Of a stretch of DNA of 64,000 bases, positions 14,455-26,753 are shown piece after piece (within the stretch, counting starts at the first letter, position 1; the number at the start of each line of letters is the position of its first letter). The notes beneath the pieces were generated by a model, which was not told the DNA's origin, searched no databases, and saw only the letters and a program-made list of their open reading frames with translations. Source of the DNA: Coturnix japonica (lineage: Eukaryota > Chordata > Aves > Galliformes > Phasianidae); the NCBI RefSeq assembly GCF_001577835.2, contig NC_029518.1, forward strand, positions 48,765,640-48,829,639. The letters run 5' to 3'. A program made the translations under genes and the position numbers.

Positions 14455-14960
14455 AAGCATTAATTATTATTATTACTCTTAAGAGAAAGGCTGTGTACAT
14501 ACCCCCACATCGCTCCATCAAAATGGTGATATAAATGAAAATCTAAACAGGCTGTTTAATCCTTTTGAGAAGCTAATAATTATTTTCAATCAGCAAAAAC
14601 TATTCTGCCATTTCAAAGAATGATTAATGAGAGCAAATGTGTTTGTAATTTATTAGCAGCAGCTTGGGGGGAGGGGGAAGGACAACTTAGAAATGGCAGC
14701 CATAGCATCAACATCTGATGATGTGAAGGCACTTCTGCTCCATATTATAAAGTCAAACATGAGGCTGCCTCTTTTTTGATTTATGCTCTGTACAGTGATA
14801 CCGAGTGCCTGGGTTTTATTCATGAATGGCTTTGTAGTTATTTTTTGTGGAACTGTAATGGAAAAAAGAATTCCTCTAGCATGTACCTCTTCCACAACAC
14901 TCATTCAACCCTCAGAATTCATCAGAGTGTGTTTTTCTAAGAACAGAAGCATATCTATCA
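14455..14960. promoter_or_regulatory. Candidate distal enhancer (motif-based)
   Basis: Dense homeodomain-type cores: CATTAATTATTATTATTACT (about 14458-14477), GCTAATAATTATTTTC (about 14572-14587), GATTAATGAG and TAATTTATTAGC (about 14647-14658). Complex non-repetitive sequence follows to 14,960. It has no simple-repeat or CR1 signature and lies in the gene-free flank of a developmental regulator, a typical setting for conserved noncoding elements. Conservation was not tested. Confidence 0.3.
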
Positions 14961-16900
14961 CAATAAAACTGGAGGGAAAATGCAAACAAGGAGAAGAAAA
15001 ACATAATATTGAACAGATTGAGATATAAGCAGTGTTGAATTCGTGTATCATAACACGTGGTGAAATAACTTCATGGCCTGCACACAACACATTGTCAGAA
15101 TACCATGAAGATTTGAATACAAGAATAAACCTGTGTCATGAGTGGGGAAGCAGAGGTAGAGCAAGACTAAAAATTCCTTAAAACCCATTATGTTCCTACA
15201 TGCTCAGTTAGTTACCTAAGTACTTCTAAAGTATGACTTTTAAGATTAGACACCCCTCAAAGAGGACTCTGATGACTAAAATGGAACCTAGGCAGACCTT
15301 AACTTATGTGCCTACACTGAAGATGAATTCATCTGGCAGTTGCCAGACTCGGGTATCATTTTGCCATGAAAGTGCCCTCAGGCACAGAACTTTCCCCCAG
15401 CCTAAAATATAATGACACCTAAAAACCAAAAGGTAATTCCTACATCAAATTCAGCCAGGAGCTCAATTTCCCTAATTAAAAACACACAGCATGTCCATGG
15501 GCACAAAAATTCAGCCTATGGTATTGCATACATTCTTCTTAGAATATAGAGGCCATGGATTGTCTGACAAATGGACAATATAGAAAAGCCTCATGATCCA
15601 AAACAATAACATTTTTACATGCAAAGGAAGCACATTGGGAACACTGACCATATATCCAAAGATCACCTCTAACCTCGCCCATACTTTGCTTTTGCTCAGA
15701 CCTTCTTGTAGCCTGAAAATAAGGAAAGAGAGGTATGTCACAAAGGTTGACCTTCAGTGTTCAACACAACATCCACATTTTGAGGAAGTAATGTCTTAGC
15801 TTGTGAACTGTATTTAAACAACTTAAGCAATAGTGACTTCACAAAGGAGAAATGAATTAACTATCATGACCACTTTCTGAAAAATAAAAAAAAATAAGTC
15901 ATTCCAAATAAATTCACTTTGCAAATTTAGCAGTTTTGCTCAAATCAGCCATAGCCTGTATAGGCAATAATAACATTTGGCAATCTTATATGAGTTATAT
16001 TTTCCTAAGGATTAACTATTCTTGTAGCATTTTGCCTGTATGTTAGACACAGATACACCTCCTCCCCCAAATATCAGCTGGGATGTATAGTGTCTTGTTC
16101 CATTTCACTTTTATTTATCAGATTTATTTACAGTAAACAATAAAGTTCTTAGAAATTTTGGTATGATTAGTTATGAATCATGGATTTCAGGTTCTTCTTT
16201 TACATCACAAGGTAATGTCCACAGCTGGAAGCAGAACACAGTCCTCCTCAGATCAATGGTCTGCTCTGATATGACAAATTCTGTGTTTTCATTCTGTTCC
16301 CTTTGATGCCTCTCTCTTTTCTCAAGCTTCATCTTGTTTTTATTCTATACATTGTATTTGGTTAAATTAGACTACAAAGTCTTGCAAAAGACATTGGTTT
16401 GAACAAGACTTCAAAAAATGGCTTAGTACATCTGGATAGCTCAGAGTTTGAGTGACAGTTTAATATAACTGGATTTTTACAAAATGATGGACACCTGCTC
16501 TTTGAAAATAAGGCTTCTCTTAAGTTGTGTGAAGATAAGCACCACAGAAGTGATGCACCTGAAACTAATAGACACTTCTGAAAAATCCTGTGCCTTTACC
16601 ATGACTGATAGAGAACCGCGTGCAGCATTCTTTTAAGAAAGAGCCACATTTCTGATTCAAGGGTAACAGCATCCCTAGTTTCATGTGCAACTACCTCTCA
16701 TAGTGCACAGCTGTAATAATCTATTCTGAATAAATGAGAAGAGTGCTAAATTTTTAATGAACAGTGTTTCCACCTGTGTCAAGATAATGAAAGAATATAA
16801 AGCTGTTCTTAGAACTTTACAGAAAGCAAAAGCAATTAGGTGCTAGCAGCACCTATAACCTTGGGCTGATTGCATCCCCGCATTTTGTGCAGAGAAGGGA
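14961..16900. other. Gene-free AT-rich DNA
   Basis: Nothing supported. Some text around 15,180-15,360 (TTAGTTACCTAAGTACTT and similar) has the feel of a very old interspersed repeat, but I cannot name a family. Confidence 0.5.
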
Positions 16901-16984
16901 TTTTTAAAATTTTTTTATTTTTTTATTTTTAATGAATCTGTTATTCTGAAAAAAAAATTAAATTAAAATAAAATAAAATAAAAT
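16901..16984. repeat. T-rich / (AAAAT)n low-complexity pair
   Basis: A T-rich arm (16901-16931) and an A-rich arm of TAAAA units (about 16949-16984) flank a 17-nt spacer, so the block could form a loose hairpin. Probably slippage-derived. Confidence 0.8.
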
Positions 16985-19900
16985 GATTCATCATTGTTAT
17001 AATGCTCAGGGGAACAGTGTCAGGAAAAATGAAGCTCTAGTCCATAGATTACTTTGTACTCCCAGTGTACTCCCAATGTTCCAAAGGAACATTGAGGTTT
17101 ATAGAGCAAGGGACATCTATAGAATGTCTACTTGGGAATGTCTCACACTCATATCCCATCTAAAAGAATCCCTCTGCTGCAAAAGAAAGTGACCCGTTTC
17201 TGTATATTCATATAATTCTCATTTGAACTTCTGCATCTTATAACATGAAAATCTAAAGTGTTTTCCTTACCTCACTGCTAATATTTTGGCAGGGGAATGA
17301 CAAACAATTTTCATGTCCACCTTTGCAACGAGTCTCTTGCTCTGCCTTATCATTCCAAACAGCTTGTGTGCAGTGTGGGTGACATGGTAACTCCTTGCTA
17401 ATAAACAAAGTACAGCATCCTGTCTGTGACAGGACACTCGCTTACTTCTCTCAAGTCAACATGGTGTCGAATTTCTTTTGTCCAACTTTGAAATGCAACA
17501 TCCCCCCCCCCCCCCAAGAAAGTATGTGTGATCTTGTAACACACACCAGACAGTGACACTAGTGACACTAGGGTAGCACAAGTCACATATGTGAGGCAGA
17601 AAGAATTTTCACCATTATGCTGCCTAATGAAATCAAATACGTGAGTAGATCCAATGCTAATGAACAATACCATTTATCAGAGCATGGATTATTAAGAGAC
17701 GGTGTTTCTATTTCTCTGAGTTGTCAGAAAAGACCTCTGCAGTACAAGGCTGCAGGTGTCCTGGGACTGTTCAATTGATTCTTGAAAACTGCTGTGGATT
17801 CTGAATTTGGAGGACCTGCTGGCAGCATCAGCACTGTCCGTGATGATGTGGCGCCCTGACAGCTGGACAGGACAGATGAAACTCTTCAAATGTGAAGTAA
17901 TGTAATGATCTTTCTCTGCATGCTCAAAATGCTTAACTGGACTATGGTGCAATCTTTTAATGGTGGGGGAATGAAGATATGAGGGGACATATTGAAAGTT
18001 TCTACTTATCACTCAGCGCAGGTTTATCCTGGTTTTCAAGAATGCAAGAAGGAACACAAACCAGCTATCTCAGCTTACCACAGAGATGAAAATAGTGTTA
18101 TCAAAAAGAAAAATTCTCTCTAAAAAGTGAAGGGTAGTGACAGAGAGGTGAAAGGATGAAACGGAAACTGATCTCAATTAGTTATGTAGGGCATGTATAA
18201 GAAGAATCACTGAGACAAAAATGGGTAAAGGGCAGAGCAGTGCAAAATACTGTGGTGTAGGAATACTTAAAATCGAACTAGTCAGAGACCTTGACAGAGG
18301 ACATAAGAATGTCTGAAGACCTGAATTAGGATTTACACAATCTAGTATTAAAATAAGCAGATAATGAATACATCCTAAAATGTGGTTTAAGCATATCAGG
18401 GAATAAGAAAGAAAGATGCTGATCTAGCATCCACCATAGCCAGGCACAAACAACGAAGACATATATAGATTTAAACAGGCAAGAGTCTGAAATGCTGTTG
18501 ATTCTAAAAGGCTGACACCTGACAAGATTCAGCAATTATGAAAAATAAATTGTTGAAAAATAAGGACAAAAATGCATACTATCATAAGGTGTGTACCATA
18601 ATTATAGAAAGATTCCTGCTTTAGCCTTACCTATAAAAAGAAAACAAACAATGGAACTGTGAAAATATGGAGCCTCAAGGCATCACAGAGGAGATAAATC
18701 TTTGGTTGGTGTCAACAAACAATAAAGGTTTTTGGAAGAGCGAATGTGGCATTATTGTAGTTGTATGCTGATTTCACACTGATAAAAATCACTCGTATTT
18801 TATCTGGCAGATTTTAAATATAGAAACCAAAGACAGCATAGAAAAAAATGTTATGTACATGTTTTACTTGATTTGAAGGGAAGTTACTCTGCACATCAAT
18901 CAACTGTTCTAATGAATGAGGAATCAGACACTATACACAAGTAATTTTCCATATTCATAAAATCTGTTTTTATGGATAGCTACTGTGGCAGCTGCTCTGG
19001 AGAAAGGTTAATTCAACATATATTTCATAAGAGATTTGAGTTTGACCATGTAATCCAGCACAACTTGTATTATATGGGACAACTGTGCCAACACTACCCA
19101 ATGCAGACAAACTACCTTAGTGAAAACAAACAAACAAATATTATGACTGCAGTTTTCTCAGAGTTAACTGCCTACCTTGGTGCAGGTAGAAGTTCTCACT
19201 GCAGATTAAACATGACTGCAAATACATCAGTTCATAACTCATGGCAAGAAAGCCTGAGTCAGTTTTATCTAAGACTGTGGAGTCTTCCATAAAGGCAGAA
19301 GTGATAGGCAGGTTTATAAATAAAACAAAGACACATTGTTTTACAAAAACAAAAGAGGGAGATGGAATCAAACTGCAACAGAAAGTGACTAGCAATGTAC
19401 ACTCCTGTCTTCCAAATGCTTTTGTCAAAATATATATTTCTTAAGCTTTAGACAAGGCATGTTACCTTTAATACACTCTAAAATTACTCTTTTAAAGCCT
19501 CACAGGGAACCCAGTCTCTACCAGGTTAGCATGGGTTAAAGTTGGTTTCACATGTTAACATCACACCTTTAAGTCTTTGTCTAGACAGAGCATTAGAAAA
19601 GATAACTTGTTTGTGGGATGCAAGTATATAGAATTAGATAACAAACTGCTCCAGTAGGCATAAAGAAAAGGTAATGTTCTGACAATGAATTGCAGAAGAC
19701 AGAAGTAACAAGCTGGGTTCCTTGGGGATGCCTGTCTAGCTCTCTGTTCTTTATTAATGACCTTGAACAGTGCTGTCTGAATGTGGCCAAAAAAATATGT
19801 GATACTGGAAACATCATGAATGTCTTGCATATTTAGGGAATGTTTCAGCTATTCACATTTAAGTTAGAGGAGACAAACTACAAAGCAGCATTCAAGCACC

Positions 19901-20227
19901 TGCATTGACAAAGGTAATGCCATCGTGCAATGCATCTGAAAAGACTTTTGGGAGTACATCCCCTGCACCATTAGTTTGTATTAAGCTGAGCTTCTCTGCA
20001 CATTCTTCTTCTGTGCTCAGTGGGAATGCACAGCCAATTTGTCTAAGCATCTGTAGGAGCCAATTTACCTGAGCATCATGGGAAAAGATAGAGGGGGTGT
20101 ATAGGACTCTGGAAGAACAGAAGCACTTGAGTGTAACTGGATTGCTAAGAAGTTACATTTACATGTCTGATCTTCAGCCTTTCTCAACTGCCATTGATCA
20201 GTCTAGTAAAGGAGATGTATTCCTAAA
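16985..20227. other. Gene-free AT-rich DNA with a poly(C) run
   Basis: A run of 14 C lies at 17502-17515, and a small tandem GTGACACTA duplication lies near 17555-17571. No ORF is convincing. Confidence 0.55.
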
Positions 20228-20285
20228 TTACAGAACCATAGAACGGCTTGGATTGGAAGGGACCCTTAAAGATCACATCATTCTA
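20228..20285 (-). mobile_element. CR1 LINE 3' tail fragment
   Basis: CAGAACCATAGAACGG followed by TTGGAAGGGACCCTTAAAGATCA is the complement of the avian CR1 3' end, so the copy lies on the minus strand. Only about 55 bp is recognisable, the usual severe 5' truncation. Confidence 0.85.
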
Positions 20286-22127
20286 AGCTTTCAGTCAAGA
20301 AAGCCTTAGGTATTAATGTTTCCTTTCCTGATAATACTAATGGGCAGACTGATTCACTTAGCTGTTGGTTGCATGGCAATAACTATATCCTGGCTAAACC
20401 AAATCAACCAGTGTCTGATTTGCATGTCAGAGGTGGTTTAGCCATATGAAAATACATGGATGTTTTCTGCTGTGCACTTTATCCACCTTTTTTTTTGTAA
20501 CAGTTCATCTAAGGCAACATCTAAACTTCATCTATTATGTCTCAGGCATTAAATTAAACTAATCAACAAACCATAAATTAGGAAGATATTTCCTCAGTGA
20601 ATGATTCTGTGCTAACAGTGCAGCAAAAGCTAACCTGTACAGTTTGTTTCCTCTGATTCCAAACTTGCAGCTTTCTTTTTTCTGAAACAATCAGGACTTA
20701 TCATTGAATCTGCCGGATTTTGTTGTACCTTTCTGTATAAGCAACCATTTGGGCCCTAAGTAGTTTAACCACTCAGAAGTATATCATAACAACATGTTCC
20801 CCCAGTTTTCAAATCATGTTCTGTCACACCCATGGCACCAGAACAGTATCACTGGAGATGTGGCAGATAATTGGGTGTTTGGCTGCTAGTTCAGTATCCT
20901 TCCATCCAGCTGAAACAACATATGAGAGGTGAGATAAATGAATGGTGAAAGCTGATAGTCAGGTTCACATCTTTTGTCCTTGAAGGAAAAAATAAATAAT
21001 AAATAAATAAATAAATAAAGAGAGCATTCATATATACCTAAAACAGTCAGGAGTGAATAAATGCACATATAATTTCTCACTGTCTGAAAATCACCTGTAG
21101 GATTCTCTGTGCTTCAAAGATAGACAGGAAACCCTGGAAAACTGTTCAAATACAAAGGGAGTTTCCTCATAATGATCCATGTTTGAGATCCAGCTTATTA
21201 ATTGCGGCACGGTTTATCTGACTGTACCTCCCTCTGATTCTAAAAATAGGACTGTCAAAAGGCATTGCTGTATCAGCTGGTTCCTCTCTGCAAGTTAATC
21301 TATTATACAAGAAAAGGACTTTACAAATGACTACATTAAAGACATCTAATGAAGTCAAAGCAGCTGTTTTAAAACATATTCAAACAAAATCCAGTCAATG
21401 AGATTTGGCCTCTGAATTTCATGTTGTACTATTAGGTATGTAAAAATGGAGCTTTTCAGTGAAATGAATTCTTCAATTTAAGTGAAAAGTCAGGCTATTT
21501 GAGCACCTCATTATACTCTGTATTGAAGATCTTTCTCATCCATATTATCCTATTAAGGATTGCAGTGATACCCACAACTGCATTCACTGGCATAATAAAG
21601 GACATAAGCAGCACTCATGCCAGTGCTTTTGATGCTTCTGTCTTTATTCAAGCTTAGTTCCTATTTATCTCAAAAGAAATTTTGTTACAGGATACGGAAT
21701 TAAGCCGTGTGTTTTTAACCCAACAATATACTATACTCTGTAAAAATGTAATTTTCTGGGCCTTACAAAATATCAAAGCTTCAGATCGTTATTAATTACT
21801 GATGCATGCATATTATTCCTCCTACCTACTGACAGATCTTCTTTGAAGCAGAATGGGTGCATTTCCTTCAGGCTGTTCTGCTTTAAAAGGGTCAGCTTGA
21901 AAACTGCATCTATGTTACGCCTATCAAATGCAGTATCCACAACAGTAAAAATAACACTTAAGGCTACAGTAACTGAAAGAAGCAACAAAGAAATATACAC
22001 CATCTCTTTGACATCTGATTACTTGCCCATCCTAAAAAAGCTGGTATAGGCACGTTTTCTGTGTTCAAGCTTGCATTTCTTCGTCATTCAGCACACTCCT
22101 GCATTTCATCAAGGAATTAAAAATTTC
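20286..22127. other. Gene-free AT-rich DNA with an (AAAT)n repeat
   Basis: An (AAAT)n microsatellite lies at 20986-21019. No gene or other repeat recognised. Confidence 0.55.
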
Positions 22128-22210
22128 CCTTTTTTCTTCTTTTTCTTTTTTTTTCTTTTTTTTTCTTTTTTTTCTTTTTTTTTTTCTTTTTTTCTTTTTT
22201 TTCTTTTTTT
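22128..22210. repeat. Polypyrimidine (T7-10 C)n tract
   Basis: About 83 bp of T runs of 3-12 nt separated by single C, purely pyrimidine. Phe-rich translations over it are meaningless. Confidence 0.95.
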
Positions 22211-25200
22211 AATAATCATGAGTATATTACTTAAGCACGCTTCACCAGAAAGTGCATTTGTTTAACTTTTTGGTTAGACATTGCAGGAGGGTCCCTTTAG
22301 TTGTCCAGAATAAAAAAGAAAAAGAAAAATGTCAGCCTGGTGATTCATACTCCAGGGTGATAAACAGGGAATATACATTCCATTCCAGGTATGAAAGGGA
22401 TATCCATTGCGATGAATAGGAGACACAATGCTTAGGAAATCATTTCTGTAAAGGTATGAGCTTGCTTTAATTGCAGACAAATTGAAATCTGATATTAAAA
22501 TCAGTGGGAGTAAGTGCAAATACTCTTTTTTGCAGGAATTGTTTTAAGATGTGGTACTTCAGCTAGCAATTCTGACAGCTATGTTACTGGTGAAAGGCTG
22601 GGAGATTACTCCCAGCTAGAAACACGTACCAGAAAAAATGGGAAGTCCCCATGATTTACCTTAATTTATCCCTTCCAATTTTCACTATTGCCTTTTACAA
22701 AAGTTACAGTACTGTATCTGGTGAGCCCTGCTAGCTGCGGCATGACTCACCTAGTGTCAAAGATGATCACTAGTAAGGATAAACAGGAGGAAAAAGCTTG
22801 CCATAAAGCAGTTAGTTACAGTCTATCACAAACTGCAAAACTAACCTTGTTAAATCCAAAACATCAAATAATCAATGGCTAAAAAGCTCCTTTCCATGTA
22901 TTGTAGAATAAATCCCTACTTAAGAGTGGCATTGTCATGATGAATAAAAAAAAATTAAACAGATGGATATATATAGTGGATGCTTTTTCAAACCATAAGA
23001 TGTAACATAAGCTAGCATGCTTTTTGTTTAATTTAACTCCACGACCTCTTCCCATCACTTTCTGCTTTTTCCTCTCATATTCCTCCCATTTTCTTCTCCT
23101 CCCACTCCCATCCCACCCTACCATAATTTCCCTCTTCTCGGTGTTCCCTCCCTACATACACATCTTGTTCCAACTCATGTTCACTGAACAAAAATACTGT
23201 CACAGCAGCATACCAAACACTACATCTCATCCTCTAGCCACGGCCTTCAGAGCTTTTTATTCACTGCTCTTTTGCTTCTATGCACTGCAAAGAAGCACAT
23301 ATGTATAAGTATTGATTTGTTTGTTCACATGCCAAGTTGGAGAACACAAACAACCTTCCAGGCAATCTCTTGGTGGAATGGATTACTCACCCTACAGATA
23401 TCTTTATTTCAGCAAAGCCACCAATTGAGTTGCACATAGGACTGGAAACAAAGAAACTTCTAAGTGCAAGAAATGGCATTAATGAATTACTCTCTCAGTG
23501 GATCCTGGCAATTCATTAGTCCTCTTTGTCTCAGATACTCTGCAAAGATTGGTGTAATAATGCTTTGCTTGCCTTCCTCATAGGATCCGTGACAGTCTGA
23601 CATACATACTCTTTTCTTAGATACATACACACTTGAATTTAATTTATTTCACTGGGTGTTGTGCTGCTTCCATCTGAAAGCAGAACTCAGCCCTTTCCCA
23701 TTCAAGATTATGTTGCTCTCTGAAGATGTAGAACTCAAGTTTAGTTATTCTTTTAGTAAGAGACATATGCAAAAACAAAAGTTGAACAGAATGCTGTTAC
23801 TTCTATTAAGTAGAGACATGACAGGAAAAAGCAAATAAGAAAAATGAAAAGTGGTTCTCCCCTTAAATAAGAATAAATCTGTGTCGTGGAATAGAATATG
23901 GAACCAGAAGATGCGTGCTTTCAGGGGAAAGTATGTTAAGTGCTGAAGACATTGACTAAATTGTTCAAGAACACTTCATGCTTACTTAATGACTGATTAC
24001 TCAGTAATGTTCCCGAGGTCAGCAAAACCTTGAGTATCTGTCATCTGAATGCCATCTCCATGAGTTAAAGTGACCAAAATTACCATAACTTTGGGAAGCT
24101 GACAGTTTTAACACTTGTGTCCCTTTCTTACATTGTTTATTTATTTAAGCATTGTAAAAATAATAAGAATAACTTTAAAAAATAAAGAAATAAATCAGTA
24201 TTCCACCCCTTCCAAGCTATGTTCTAATAAACAGCACTCATCTCCACTTAGACCTACTTTAACTCCCCAAAATTTTAAAAGAATTCTTCAAAAAGCCTGT
24301 CTTTAATCCCTTCATTTCTCCTCCCAGAGAATATGTACTAGAAGAGGCTGCATGACCCAAAGGTCAACAGATTCATGCTCTGGCAATAAATGGAGGAAGT
24401 AAATTCCATGGTAATAGATCCCTGACTTCGATGTGCCCTGCATCCAGCCCCTCATCTGACCATTAGCTCAAGCTTCTCAGGTATCCCCAGTTCAGTATTA
24501 TCACAGATGGAGGAGATGTTCTTTATGTTAACTAGGAAAAACATACTTATGGCTTTAAGATATAAATCTAATCCTTTATCTCATAACCCTAAACATATCA
24601 AAAGGCAGTACAGATCACAGAACAAGAGCTTTTCACTGTTTGGCATAGGAAACAGGAGAGTATGCATATTTTGTTCCAGTGGGAGATCCAGACAGACTCC
24701 AAGGTGTGGCACTATGAAGATCATTTTGCCATGAGCTAATGATGAGGTTTTAATGCATAAATCAATGGAAAGGAAAGGTTACAAATGCCAAGTCACTATT
24801 TTCCAGCTTTTTGGACATGTAGAATCAGTAAGAATCTCTAATAAAAGCAGCACACACTCCTTCAACTGACTTTAATTTTCAGCTGTTCCTAGAATTACAT
24901 TGGAGTGTCATGACATTACAGTATAAATTATGTCTTTACAGGAGTATTAGAAAACTAGGTAATTAAAAATGCCAATTTATACATACATGAAAAACATTTT
25001 ATTGCTAAAATGAAGAGCTTATGGTAGAAACTGATTATTAAGCTATACCATGGTTTAGATTTTATGATCTAAATCTACGAATGGTTTGGGTGCCTAGCTC
25101 TACCTTTAGGTACTCCAGATTAATATTTCAGCATTACCTCAACCCATGAATCCCTTTCAATGGATACTGATATTTGAGGGTATAGTAGGAGATAGGCAGC

Positions 25201-26634
25201 TATCCATTACCCAGAACGTGAAGCTGCTCACAGCCCCATCCTCATGCCTGTACTGGAAATCTCACATTCAACATTTTTGGAGAAGGTAAGAGGGAGCATC
25301 AAGGTCAGGGCATGTACACAGAAGTTGGGAAATAGATTCTGAAGTCTCTCTGCCCAGTTCATTGAATGAACTTGAACTCATTCTCCTGTTTTTCTGGGAA
25401 GTGGCCAAATGTCAAAGCTACTCGGTATATTGGGAAAAAAAAATATATCTATCTTAATATGTCAAGCTACAGCTGCTCCACTTTGTATAAACATTTGTAC
25501 AGTTATTGGAATGTGTGTGAAACTGAGTCTCCTGAATGACCACTTCAACCAGTAAGTTCGTCTTCCTGGTTCTCTTTCCCAACAGAGTAAAACAGCCTTC
25601 AGTAGGAGACGATTGTCCAAACGTACTGGAAAACTTTATTCATACGTTGCTCCAAATCAAACCAAATACAAATCTGAATATTAGCCTACTATTTCATATC
25701 CTCCCCCACAAACAAAACAAAAAACCTATCAAGGGATTTTGTGTTGTTTCACGAGAAATTATATACTAGAATGAACACTAAATTTTGAGTAGAAAAAGCA
25801 AATCATTCCAGCAAAGTGCATCTAGGGCTCTCTCAACCCATTCAGGTGCAGAGACAGAGCAGTGACTTCTTGGTCTGAACACCAAAAGGCAGAGAGAATA
25901 AATAGAGAAAGGTACTGGTCACATCCACAGCAAGCTAAGATAGGCTACCAGCTTCTCACAAAATGGTAAAGAGAAGACCTTGCATAAAAAAACAGCGCAA
26001 CAGATAATTAGGAAATCAGCTCAATTATTGGAAAAAAATCCCTGAGCACACCAACATATTTCCAGAACATTCTTGTTTCCTATCAGCCCCAACTCAGATG
26101 ACACTAATGACTAACAGGAAGATGTTATCTTGTGGTGAATAAAACCATCCCAGTCTTTAAAAGCTGCCCAGATAAGTGTTTGTCAACAGACTTAAACTAA
26201 AAATATTTTGCTTTTAATCAAGAACATTTAACTCAGATTTATCCTGAGCAAATAAAACCATTTAGTGACAAGTTGTTAGGTTCTGTGAGATTACCCTTTC
26301 TTAAGATAAAGAAGTAAGTATACTTCCTCAGACCTTTAGCCAGTAAGACCAATATCTAGAAACATATACAAAGCATTTAATTTACCAGTCAGCAACAGCA
26401 AGAGATGCCCATTTTAATAACCCACACTTGTGTTCATAGGACTGCAAGTAGTTGATGACGTAAGAATGGGGGGGGTATTATACCTGGCAATGAAAAATTA
26501 AGTCATTCTCAAACATCTATTTGTTCCCAGCCAAGAGGGTATTATTATCCACATGGAAATGGCAAGCAATTACTCATCTGCTCTGAAATCTCTCTTCTAT
26601 AGAGCACCATCCTGTGACCACCCTCACATTAAAT
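22211..26634. other. Gene-free AT-rich DNA
   Basis: No supported gene. A full CRE-like TGACGTAA lies at 26456-26463, just before a run of eight G (about 26468-26475). It is isolated and of unknown meaning. Confidence 0.55.
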
Positions 26635-26753
26635 TTGGGCTTGTCTACACATGGGGTTGTTCCTGATTAATTATTCTTGATTAATGTCATGTGTGGCCAG
26701 AGCATTCACATGTGGCATTAATCAGAAATAGCTTTATGTGTAGACAAGTCCTG
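26635..26753. mobile_element. hAT-type palindromic MITE
   Basis: Terminal inverted repeats GGGCTTGTCTACACATG (26637-26653) and TATGTGTAGACAAGTCC (ending 26751) match with a couple of differences; the right end extends to CAGGACTTGTC when complemented. Inside, GATTAATGTCATGTG and CACATGTGGCATTAATC continue the symmetry, so nearly all of the 119 bp folds on itself. CAGGRCTTGTC ends and this size fit nonautonomous hAT elements. No clear 8-bp target duplication survives, which suggests great age. Confidence 0.7.
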
